DNA of 64,000 nt. It comes from Bos javanicus (Eukaryota; Chordata; Mammalia; Artiodactyla; Bovidae). The notes beneath the pieces were generated by a model. The model was not told the origin of the DNA and did no database searches. It saw only the letters and a list, made by a program, of their open reading frames with translations. This document shows positions 60,601 through 64,000 of this stretch, in pieces (position 1 is the stretch's first letter; the number at the start of each line of letters is the position of its first letter). The DNA is taken from assembly GCF_032452875.1 (NCBI RefSeq), contig NC_083885.1, positions 35,071,925-35,135,924 on the forward strand, in the 5' to 3' direction. A program made the position numbers and the translations under genes.

Positions 60601-63517
60601 AAAAGCTAGTTTTAGGAAAGTGTTGGGAGACCACTCTTTAGTTATGTATTTATTCAACAAAATGTATTAAATACCTACTATATGCCAGATGCTGTTCTAG
60701 CTCTGTAGATAACATAGCAAACAAAAGTGAAATTCCATGTGTATTTTTGCATTAATAAAAAAAGGTCTCTACTTTCATGGAAATTCTATTCTAAAGAGGT
60801 AAGACAGATGATAAATAAATTATAAATATAGAAGTCAGCTTATGATAAGTGTTGTGAAGAAAAATAACATAAGTGTATTAGAGAATGGCTTCCCCAGATG
60901 ACTCCAGCAGTAAAGAACCCGCCTGCCAATGTAGAAGACATAAGAGACGTGAGTTTGATCCCTGGGTCAGGAAGATTCCCTGGAGGAGGGCATGGCAACC
61001 CACTCCAGTATTCTTACCTGGAGAATCCCATGGACAGAGGAGCTTGGTGGGCTATAGTCCATAAGGTCATAAAGAGTCTGACACGACTGAAGCAACTTAG
61101 CATGCACACATGCATGTAGCACTTATTAGAGAGTATATGAAGGAAGTAAAGCTTTAGATTGGAGAAGGCAAGGGCACCCTACTCCAGTACTCTTGCCTGG
61201 AAAATCCCATGGACAGAGGAGCCTGGTAGGCTGCAGTCCATGGGGTCACTAAGAGTCAGACATGACTGAACGACTTCACTTCCACTTTTCCCTTTCAGGC
61301 ACAGGAGAAGGAAATGGCAACCCACTCCAGTGTTCTTGCCTAGAGAATCCCAGGGACAGGGGAGCCTTGTGGGCTGCCGTTTCTGGGGTCGCACAGAGTC
61401 AGACACGACTGAAGCGACTTAGCAGCAGCAGTAGCAAAGCTTTAGATAGAATGGTCAGGGAAAGCTTCTCAAATGAGAAGTAAGAGTACAGACTTAAATA
61501 AAATGCATGTGAGTCATGTCGATAACTTGTGGGGGGAGAAATTTTAGACAGTAGAAATAGTAAGTGCAAAGTTCCTGAAACTGGAACGTGCTTGGCATGT
61601 TCAAAGAACAGTGAGGAAACAGGGCTGCTACAGTAGAGTGAGGTAGATGAGGTGTATAGATAAAGTCAGATAATCAGACATTTATTCTGGGTCAGATCAG
61701 GAGCTGTTGGAGAGTTTGTAGCAGAGAAGTGACATCTAACTTAAAAATTACTCTTGCTACTTAGTTGAGAATACACAATGGGGGGCAAGGATAGAAGTTT
61801 ATAAAATTCTAAAAGTAGATCAGAATCTGGATAAGAGATGATGGTAACTTTAACTAGAGAGAAAGCAGTATAGGTGGTGAGAAATAGATTCTGAATATGT
61901 TCCAAAGATAACACTCCATGATTTGCTGCTGGGTTGAGGATGAAGTATGAGAGAAAGCAAGTCAAGTATAACTCTCAGGTTTCAAGTCTGAATAAATGGA
62001 AGGATGGAGTTACCATTTACTCAGATGGAAAAGAGTATGAGGAACAGGTTTTAGGATAGATACCAAGAGTTGGTCTTAGACATGTTGAGTTTGAGGTGCC
62101 TATTAGAACTTCTCAGAGATGCCAATTTGATAATTAGATAAATTAGTCTGGAAGAAGGTGGGGCTGGGAATTAAAAGTGTGTGGTTGGCATTAAAACAGA
62201 CTGGATATAATCTCCCCAAGGGGGTAAATATAGATATAAAAGATATCTGAGGACTAACTTGAGTCCTCCAACAATTAGAAATCTTGCTGATGAAGAGAAA
62301 CCATCATGGAGAGCAAGAAAGTGGCAGCCACTAAGTAAGAGAAAAGAAAAAAAGCCAAAGAGGGAGTGGTAACCAGGAAGCCACATGAAAAATGTGTTTC
62401 AGGAAGGAGAGAGTGATAAATACAGTGTCAGATGTTTTTAATAGATGCATTTAACATTTCTGGGACTGAGAAATGATCATGGTATTTGGCAATGCATTGG
62501 TGGTGATGGTTTGGTCACTAAGTCGTGTCTGACTCTTGCGACCCCATGGACTGTAGCCCCAGCCAGATTCCTCTGTTCATGGGATTTCACAGGCAAGAAT
62601 ACTGGAGTAGGTTGTCATTTCCTTCTCTAGGAGATCTTCCTAACCCAGGGATCGAATCCATGTAGTGAGCAGCTTCAGGAGATGCGTGATTAGTAAAAGC
62701 CTTGTTGAGGTGAATTAAAGAATCAAAGGAGAAGCAATAGAATTACCGAATATATACAACACCTTCAAGGAGTTTTGCAGTGAATGGGAGCGAAGATGTG
62801 GAAATGTAGCTGGAAGGGGGATGGGATCAAAGAGAACATGGTGGAAATGACCCTGTTGGAAGTTTGAGAAGAGATGTGAAATAGTGATCTCAAAGAATAG
62901 GAGAGTAAATTGATTAGGGTAATGTATTAAAATAGCTGGGCCCAGTTAAGATAATGGTTATGAATTTAAAGTGAAGATGGTCGAAAGAGATGCATATTCT
63001 TCTCCAGTCACTTCCCACTGCTCTGCTGTGGGTTTGGAGTATGTGCACAGAGTATTTAACCAGATTTGGGGCTTTGTCAGGTGGATGGGGAGGGAGAATC
63101 CAGACAGTTGAGAGTATATACTAGGGAGAGGCCATTGTGACCCTTGGACTTCAGACAGGTTAAGGAAGGAAGGGAGACTTGAGAGAGTTGAAGAGCAGGT
63201 TCATCTCCTGGCCTGTTTCCTTCACAGATCTGTATGCCGCAACCCATTTCAACAGTGACCCTGCTCTGGTGGTGAATGTAGAGCAACAATTAGCCACGAG
63301 CCTCAGTGATTTAACGCAAGCACATGGTTCTTTCCCAAACAACTCCATCCTGGGAGACTCTCTTAGGACACTGCTGTTGCCTACTGGGACATCAGAAAAC
63401 AGAGAGAATTTGACCAAGAGGTCATTAAGCCCATCAAGAAGAGGATTCAGACGGAAAGAAAATATCCTTGCCACCCTGAATACAAAACATGGTTTCAGAG
63501 ATGCTACAGGCAGTGAG
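13037..63517 (+). CDS. LRRC36: LRRC36, leucine-rich repeat-containing protein 36, exons 1-9 (3' end outside window)
   Basis: Nine exons join in frame into 1488 nt (496 codons) with no stop: 13037-13106, 24338-24465, 27760-27952, 28728-28824, 31722-31810, 48903-49030, 54969-55020, 59740-60180, 63228-63517. I recognise the product from remembered mammalian LRRC36, of which this is roughly the N-terminal two thirds. Residues about 52-62, 74-84 and 99-109 fit LxxLxLxxNxI leucine-rich repeats, followed by a cap-like segment to about 132. Residues about 163-496 are Ser/Pro/Lys-rich and look disordered. The family has C-terminal coiled coils, which would lie to the right. LRRC36 resembles the centriolar-satellite protein CEP72 in its LRR half; its own function is not established, and testis-biased expression is reported. 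It is head-to-head with KCTD19. Splice sites are GT-AG except a probable GC donor after exon 9. Confidence 0.95.
13211..13320 (+). repeat. GC-rich 20-21 bp minisatellite
   Basis: Four to five imperfect head-to-tail units of the type ctgaggtagaggagcggtcc start near 13229, 13249, 13270 and 13291, with a degenerate unit before them. It lies about 105 bp into LRRC36 intron 1, inside the CpG island. Confidence 0.7.
13800..13841. promoter_or_regulatory. Candidate nuclear-receptor DR1 pair and AP-1 site
   Basis: TGACCTCTGACCC (13800-13812) and CGACCTTTGACCT (13812-13824) each read, on the minus strand, as two AGGTCA-like half-sites spaced by one base. TGAGTCA follows at about 13831-13837. Motif matches only; binding is not shown. 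Confidence 0.35.
14641..14763 (-). mobile_element. Truncated tRNA-derived SINE
   Basis: Complement of the head at agtggactgccagggaagtc; A-tail complement at the left. Confidence 0.75.
14769..15440 (+). mobile_element. Old interspersed repeat, same family as 60640-63180
   Basis: 14769-14900 (tttaaagccatggggctgga) and 15335-15440 (gtcagaagtgtcaaatgcta) look like parts of one element separated by a SINE block. Possibly L2-type; family not certain. Confidence 0.45.
14905..15315 (+). mobile_element. Bov-A monomer followed by Bov-tA
   Basis: A Bov-A half (14905-15030) is followed by a Bov-tA with a tRNA-like head near 15040 and ggtttgatccctgggtctgg. Confidence 0.85.
16055..16341 (-). mobile_element. 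tRNA-derived SINE (CHR type)
   Basis: tttatttatttattttttac tail complement through accactagaccaccaggaaa head complement. Confidence 0.8.
16471..16643 (-). mobile_element. Truncated CHR-type SINE
   Basis: ggatcttcgttgctgtgcgc through gggcttcactagttgtagc; the head is missing. Confidence 0.75.
17063..17262 (-). mobile_element. Bov-tA SINE
   Basis: Bov-A half then tRNA head complement ending tgagccaccaggaacgccca. Confidence 0.85.
17454..17998 (+). mobile_element. BovB LINE, 3' end
   Basis: Starts in the region encoding RLLLGRKVM, has an in-frame stop near 17580, and ends with a gaactgaac-type tail. Carries the Ser-Pro-Gly-Cys-type residue. Confidence 0.9.
18070..19620 (-). mobile_element. Old antisense L1 mosaic
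   Basis: Several L1 3'-region segments (gagatataattcacatcctg; ggtttacagaaaaattgagc; attccactatatgaatgtac). A small BovB 3' fragment interrupts it at 19463-19530. Confidence 0.6.
19733..19943 (-). mobile_element. Bov-tA SINE inside an older repeat
   Basis: Bov-A half and tRNA head complement (ctgagccactagggaagccc). Flanks 19622-19732 and 19944-20135 look like two halves of one older repeat (gtgtctccccccagactatt; cagactgtgagaaataattg); its family is not assigned. Confidence 0.8.
20431..20454 (+). repeat. (AT)n microsatellite
   Basis: About 12 AT units. Confidence 0.9.
20506..20822 (-). mobile_element. tRNA-derived SINE (CHR type)
   Basis: gcgcacgggctttctctact through cactggaccaccagggaagc. 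Confidence 0.8.
22506..23169 (+). mobile_element. BovB LINE, 3' end, longest open BovB frame
   Basis: A 5'-truncated fragment whose C-terminal reverse transcriptase frame is open from about 22458 to 23141. It carries Ser-Pro-Gly-Ile and a gatctgatctgatctg tail, as does the copy at 42327. Confidence 0.92.
23169..23216 (+). repeat. TA/CA microsatellite at a BovB tail
   Basis: tatatatatatacacacaca and a second cacacacaca run, directly after the BovB tail. Confidence 0.8.
23389..23446 (+). repeat. (TC)n(AC)n microsatellite
   Basis: tctctctctctctctctc followed by an AC run broken by aaaa. Confidence 0.9.
23460..23668 (+). mobile_element. Bov-tA SINE
   Basis: tRNA head gttttcctggtggctcagca, B-box-like gattcaatccc, Bov-A half. 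Confidence 0.85.
24338..24465 (+). CDS. LRRC36: LRRC36 coding exon 2 (first LRR)
   Basis: 128 nt between the acceptor ctcttttcag and the donor AAG|gtaagt. It encodes residues about 24-66, ending in LRSLDLSRNLITSLK, a canonical leucine-rich repeat. It begins in phase 1 (completing Glu24) and ends in phase 0. An upstream in-frame ATG at 24244 is intronic and is not a start. Confidence 0.95.
24701..24969 (-). mobile_element. Bov-A2 SINE with 9-bp duplication
   Basis: Two monomers in minus orientation, flanked by atgattctt at 24692-24700 and 24970-24978. Confidence 0.9.
27054..27297 (+). mobile_element. BovB 3' fragment
   Basis: ggaatactttggccacctga through gacacgacttagtgacagaa; older and more diverged than the other copies. 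Confidence 0.85.
27760..27952 (+). CDS. LRRC36: LRRC36 coding exon 3 (second and third LRRs)
   Basis: 193 nt between tttccttgcag and the donor CTGG|gtgaga. It encodes GIQYLCSLQDLNLYYNNIPS and a third repeat (LKELDLRLNPVV), then the start of an LRR cap (residues 67-130 plus the first base of Asp131). The frame stays open into the intron and reads on to 28128, but that extension has no LRRC36-like sequence. Confidence 0.95.
27953..28727 (+). other. LRRC36: LRRC36 intron 3
   Basis: 775 bp with a GTGAGA donor and tttttgcctccag acceptor. No repeat or other feature is recognised. Confidence 0.85.
28728..28824 (+). CDS. LRRC36: LRRC36 coding exon 4
   Basis: 97 nt from acceptor ttttgcctccag to donor AAAAG|gtaaga. 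It encodes DDRAVRESERKAAKLHFSQL and on to EVEK. This is a charged helical segment that closes the LRR domain. It enters in phase 1 and leaves in phase 2 (AG of Ser163). It is too short to show as a long open frame; I found it by reading the intron for the expected residues. Confidence 0.93.
30225..30534 (-). mobile_element. tRNA-derived SINE (CHR type)
   Basis: tatttttggctatgcttagt through ctgagccaccatggaagccc. Confidence 0.8.
30570..30776 (-). mobile_element. Bov-tA SINE
   Basis: gttgttgttg tail complement, Bov-A half, head complement ggccacctgggaagccct. Confidence 0.85.
31722..31810 (+). CDS. LRRC36: LRRC36 coding exon 5 (tandem acceptor)
   Basis: 89 nt starting after gatgtgacag and ending ATTGAAACTG|gtaagt. 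It encodes SSREKTVKNCV and on to SDNRIETD. A second AG six bases downstream (CTCTAG|GGAG) would remove two residues and keep the frame. I chose the upstream AG because the remembered human protein has Ser-Ser-Arg here. Confidence 0.88.
33322..33600 (+). mobile_element. Bov-A2 SINE with (CAG)n end
   Basis: Two monomers with linker, ending gcagcagcagcagcag. Confidence 0.9.
34195..34432 (-). mobile_element. MIR SINE
   Basis: Complement of the MIR core (attaaatcctcacaacaacc; gaggaaaccaggcccaaaag). Confidence 0.75.
34599..34782 (+). mobile_element. tRNA-derived SINE
   Basis: aattccctggtggctaagac, ggttcaatcct, poly-A tail. Confidence 0.8.
36055..39947 (+). mobile_element. BovB LINE copy A, split by copy B
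   Basis: 36055-36754 covers the endonuclease/reverse transcriptase linker and 38421-39947 the reverse transcriptase and tail. Many stops and frameshifts; the more diverged of the two. Confidence 0.88.
36755..38420 (+). mobile_element. BovB LINE copy B, inserted in copy A
   Basis: Flanked by aatgacccagat (36743-36754) and aatgactcagat (38421-38432). Carries LRYADDTT and a gaactgaactg tail. Lacks about 32 bp at 37617, where ctgctta runs directly into cgctgggc, which breaks the frame. Confidence 0.9.
40815..40931 (-). mobile_element. Truncated tRNA-derived SINE
   Basis: ccctgaccagggatctaacc and agccactggaccactggaga. A TA-rich run precedes it at 40775-40810. Confidence 0.75.
41069..41396 (-). 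mobile_element. Bov-tA dimer
   Basis: Two tRNA-head complements, gagccacaagggaagcccta and gctaccagggaagcctt, with one Bov-A half. Confidence 0.85.
41575..42010 (-). mobile_element. Old antisense L1 with BovB tail fragment
   Basis: L1-like flanks (catataattggagtcatact; aacatcttggttgctcccag) surround a BovB 3' end at 41739-41795. Confidence 0.6.
42327..44064 (-). mobile_element. BovB LINE, 1.74 kb, minus strand
   Basis: 5'-truncated BovB flanked by gtgtct (42321-42326, 44065-44070). The reverse transcriptase frame has three visible parts (44050-43580, 43572-42889, 43028-42336) and frame breaks. The catalytic motif reads YADG instead of YADD. Tail gatctgatctg. Confidence 0.92.
44408..44637 (+). 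mobile_element. Bov-tA SINE
   Basis: ggcttctcaggtggtgctaa head, Bov-A half, gcatgcatgcacg end. Confidence 0.85.
44916..45100 (+). mobile_element. tRNA-derived SINE
   Basis: gacttccttggtggtccagt head and aaataaataaaaataaa tail. Confidence 0.8.
45146..45280 (+). mobile_element. Truncated tRNA-derived SINE
   Basis: tattccctggcagtccagtg head and ggttcaatccctggtgggg. Confidence 0.8.
45354..45558 (+). mobile_element. Bov-A2 SINE, 3'-truncated
   Basis: One full and one partial monomer, running into a TA/CA microsatellite. Confidence 0.85.
45559..45632 (+). repeat. (TA)n/(CA)n microsatellite
   Basis: TA, CA, TG and TA runs in series; the CA and TG runs can pair as a hairpin. Confidence 0.9.
46670..46835 (+). 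mobile_element. tRNA-derived SINE
   Basis: tacttccctgttagtccagt head, A-rich tail. Confidence 0.75.
46850..46970 (+). mobile_element. tRNA-derived SINE
   Basis: gatttccctagcagtccttt head, gttaagtccctggtcgggg. Confidence 0.75.
48091..48447 (+). mobile_element. tRNA-derived SINE (CHR type), full length
   Basis: Head gcttccctggtggctcagtg to tail aaataaataaacaaacaaaa. Flanks carry gaaatgatgaagctg and gaaattatgaagctg, a 15-bp duplication with one mismatch. Confidence 0.85.
48633..48850 (-). mobile_element. MIR SINE next to exon 6
   Basis: Complement of the MIR core (atatgcattatcttatttta; gggattgagagaggtttagc). Confidence 0.65.
48903..49030 (+). CDS. LRRC36: LRRC36 coding exon 6
   Basis: 128 nt between cttttaacacag and CACAG|gtaatg. 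It encodes DSNKGLFIPFPNREIKDSLT and on to LLGTQ (residues 193-235) in the Ser/Thr-rich linker. It completes the Asp begun in exon 5 and ends in phase 0. An old MIR ends about 50 bp upstream of the acceptor. Confidence 0.94.
49146..50352 (-). mobile_element. Ruminant L1 3' end, split by Bov-A2
   Basis: Antisense ruminant L1 (ttttacagtgttg-type start, catatgtgttaatat region, ggacatgcagattgcttcca) interrupted at 49285-49563. 50210-50352 is a second L1 3' UTR piece. Confidence 0.75.
49285..49563 (-). mobile_element. Bov-A2 SINE with (GCT)n start
   Basis: gctgctgctgctgctgctaa followed by two monomers in minus orientation. Confidence 0.9.
50353..50662 (-). mobile_element. Bov-tA dimer
   Basis: Head complements gagccacatgggaagccca and gagctatcagggaagccc, one Bov-A half. 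Confidence 0.85.
50663..50880. mobile_element. Inverted L1 fragment with hairpin
   Basis: 50664-50770 is L1 in sense orientation and 50771-50880 is antisense. The 23-bp arms at 50664-50686 and 50776-50798 are perfect inverted repeats. Resembles a twin-priming inversion. Confidence 0.65.
51663..51829 (-). mobile_element. Bov-tA SINE
   Basis: gcatgcttagttgtgtcttg, Bov-A half, head complement gctgagccattaggaaagcc; diverged. Confidence 0.75.
52064..54483 (+). mobile_element. BovB LINE, 2.4 kb, longest single copy
   Basis: Flanked by atggctttcta (52053-52063, 54484-54494). Covers the end of the endonuclease, linker, reverse transcriptase (LRYADDTT) and tail. Several frame breaks; open pieces at 52961-53272 and 53427-53942. 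Confidence 0.93.
54969..55020 (+). CDS. LRRC36: LRRC36 coding exon 7 (52-nt microexon)
   Basis: 52 nt between ttttctttttag and GAAGATG|gtaaat. It encodes MQEVARREMPSENNQED (17 codons) plus the first base of Glu253. It is the shortest exon in the window. Skipping it would break the frame, because 52 is not a multiple of three. Confidence 0.9.
55600..56610 (-). mobile_element. Old antisense L1 fragment
   Basis: Antisense L1-like text (tctactggtaatgaattctt; ggtattccactgtagtctgt) with a poly-T run at about 55787-55801. Confidence 0.5.
56611..57120 (-). mobile_element. Ruminant L1 3' UTR
   Basis: Antisense ruminant L1 end: gtattggttttgccatatat, agcatccagtattgtgcatc and ggctgagtaatactccattt. Little diverged, so probably young. 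Confidence 0.8.
57616..58860 (-). mobile_element. RAB27A processed retrocopy insertion (L1-mediated)
   Basis: The 13-bp direct repeat catcccacttttt occurs at 57603-57615 and 58861-58873. Between the copies, in minus-strand order, lie 82 bp of GC-rich 5' UTR, the ORF, about 490 bp of 3' UTR ending in an ATTAAA signal (complement of 57640-57645), and a poly(A) tract (poly-T at 57611-57621). The empty site TTTTT/AGAT fits the L1 endonuclease preference. Confidence 0.9.
58113..58778 (-). CDS. RAB27A-like: RAB27A retrocopy, intact 221-codon ORF, antisense in LRRC36 intron 7
   Basis: One uninterrupted minus-strand ORF encodes a full-length RAB27A-like GTPase. Visible motifs are P-loop GDSGVGKT (16-23), switch I around Thr41, WDTAGQERF (73-81, catalytic Gln78), NKSD (133-136), ETSA (161-164) and a C-terminal Cys-Gly-Cys (219-221) for double geranylgeranylation. 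RAB27A directs secretory-granule and melanosome transport through Slp/Slac2 and Munc13-4 effectors. The parent gene is split by introns; here there are none, with UTR remnants, a poly(A) tract and a target-site duplication, so this is a processed retrocopy. No stop or frameshift is seen. It differs from the remembered human protein at scattered sites (for example Asn56, Val62, Arg149-Gly150, Val157). Whether it is transcribed is unknown; it could be a young pseudogene or a functional retrogene. Confidence 0.92.
   Translation of the reverse strand: MSDGDYDYLIKFLALGDSGVGKTSVLYQYTDGKFNSKFITTVGIDFREKRVVYRANGPDGAVGRGQRIHLQLWDTAGQERFRSLTTAFFRDAMGFLLLFDLTNEQSFLNVRNWISQLQMHAYCENPDIVLCGNKSDLEDQRVVKEEEARGLAEKYGVPYFETSAANGTNINQAIEMLLDLIMKRMERCVDKSWILEGVVHSNGHTSADQLNEEKEKGSCGC
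59740..60180 (+). CDS. LRRC36: LRRC36 coding exon 8 (longest in window)
   Basis: 441 nt from acceptor gtgacggttag to donor AGTTCAG|gtaata, encoding residues 253-399 plus the first base of Asp400. It contains TVRSPEKMAKEGYRISFLDN, the Ser-rich KSSGSSPEK stretch and GDLLTSLSNPDSSTGRLLKL. No folded domain is evident. The pyrimidine tract is interrupted by cccgcccccttggtgacgg, so the acceptor is weaker than the others. It lies 866 bp to the right of the RAB27A retrocopy. Confidence 0.94.
60276..60403 (+). mobile_element. Truncated tRNA-derived SINE
   Basis: aattccttgtcagtccaatg head, A-rich aaaagtaaataaatat tail. Confidence 0.75.
60885..61119 (+). mobile_element. Bov-tA SINE
   Basis: ggcttccccagatgactcca head, gtttgatccctgggtcagg, Bov-A half, gcatgcacaca end. 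Confidence 0.85.
61160..61437 (+). mobile_element. Bov-A2 SINE
   Basis: Two monomers with a ccacttttccctttc-type linker and a gcagcagcagtagc end. Confidence 0.9.
62502..62663 (-). mobile_element. Bov-tA SINE, head missing
   Basis: gtcactaagtcgtgtctgac, Bov-A half, acccagggatcgaatccatg; stops within the tRNA part. Confidence 0.8.
63228..63517 (+). CDS. LRRC36: LRRC36 coding exon 9 (probable GC donor)
   Basis: 290 nt starting after tccttcacag. It encodes DLYAATHFNSDPALVVNVEQ and on to KHGFRDATGSE. The conserved block ends at GAG (63515-63517), followed immediately by gcaagt, which fits a GC-AG intron donor. Reading on gives an unrelated tail to a stop at 63611-63613. A GT at 63522 would instead end the exon at 63521 (phase 1). 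The 3' edge is therefore less certain than the 5' edge. Confidence 0.88.
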
Positions 63518-64000
63518 GCAAGTGTTGGCTTGTTTGTGCTTGTACAAAAACACATCAGATCCAAGATTAGAATGGGGTTCTGTTTTTGTGATGGTAGTTT
63601 TGATCAAGAGTGATAGAAATTCAAAGGGATTTTCAGAGGTCAGTGGGTAATACTGCCAGGCCAAAGGCTGTGATTCTTTTGCCTTTGGGAAAGTCAGTCC
63701 CCTTCTGCTGCATTTCGGTCACAGGAAGAATGGTCCCTAATCTACTTCCAGAGCATAAACATGGGGAGAAGTACTTTGATAATAAGTGGACAGAGTTTAC
63801 GATAGGAAAGAATACACAAGTTGCCAGGGGCTCAGGGTTGGTTGAAGAATGATCTCTGTTTCATTGTTGTTTATAATCTTACCATGTTTACACATTTGCT
63901 TTGGCTACAAATGACTAACTTGCTAGGGACCTTTCTTCTGAAAGCATTGCTTTCCTGTCCAGAAACTAAAATTATTCTAGTTTTTCCCCAGAATGAATTA
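63518..64000 (+). other. LRRC36: LRRC36 intron 9 (partial)
   Basis: Begins GCAAGT. No exon or repeat is recognised to the right edge. Short open frames at 63610-63852 have no recognisable content. Confidence 0.6.

Larger units (their letters stand above)
60640..63180 (+). mobile_element. Long old interspersed repeat cut by SINEs
   Basis: Continuous ancient text: aatacctactatatgccaga near 60670, agtgcaaagttcctgaaact near 61563, gtttgaggtgcctattagaa near 62088, and a worn end to about 63180. Possibly L2-type; I cannot fix the family. Confidence 0.5.
60181..63227 (+). other. LRRC36: LRRC36 intron 8
   Basis: Nearly all of it from about 60640 is one long, old interspersed repeat cut by three SINEs; see the repeat entry. 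A short SINE lies at 60276-60403. Confidence 0.8.

Noticed and set aside
63518..63613. Read-through extension of LRRC36 exon 9 to a stop
   Set aside because: The extension does not resemble LRRC36 and begins at a strong GC donor. An intron-retained isoform is possible but unsupported.

Overview
The window is mammalian nuclear DNA from a ruminant, most likely a bovid. Small exons with GT-AG introns are separated by kilobases of interspersed repeats. The repeats are diagnostic: BovB (RTE-type) LINEs, their derived Bov-A2 and Bov-tA SINEs, tRNA-derived cetartiodactyl SINEs, ruminant L1 3' ends, and old MIR and L1 remnants. The sequence alone does not separate cattle, buffalo, sheep or goat. Gene order matches the mammalian KCTD19/LRRC36 neighbourhood (human 16q22.1).

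Layout. 1-12.86 kb is the 5' end of KCTD19 on the minus strand: coding exon 2 (9871-10167, start of the BTB/T1 domain), a probable exon 1 ending in the ATG at 12858-12860, and intron sequence running off the left edge. A short CpG-rich interval (about 12.86-13.04 kb) is a head-to-head promoter. From 13037 to the right edge is LRRC36 on the plus strand. Nine coding exons are visible (13037-13106, 24338-24465, 27760-27952, 28728-28824, 31722-31810, 48903-49030, 54969-55020, 59740-60180, 63228-63517). They join without a stop or frame break into the first 496 codons: N-terminal leucine-rich repeats, then a low-complexity Ser-rich middle. The C-terminal exons lie beyond the window.

Inside LRRC36 intron 7, antisense to the gene, sits a complete intronless RAB27A retrocopy (ORF 58113-58778, 221 codons). 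It has short 5' and 3' UTR remnants, a poly(A) tract and a 13-bp target-site duplication. All Ras-like GTPase motifs and the C-terminal Cys-Gly-Cys are intact, so it may be a young retrocopy or a functional retrogene.

The rest is repeats. Intron 5 (17 kb) holds a three-level nest: an L1 interrupted by a BovB, itself interrupted by a second BovB, each junction marked by a target-site duplication. Intron 6 holds a 2.4-kb BovB with an 11-bp duplication and an inverted L1 fragment. No BovB copy has an intact reverse transcriptase frame. No tRNA gene, CRISPR array or bacterial-type system is present. The best candidates for new biology are the RAB27A retrogene, the shared germline-type promoter, the probable GC-AG intron after LRRC36 exon 9, and the BovB subfamily structure.
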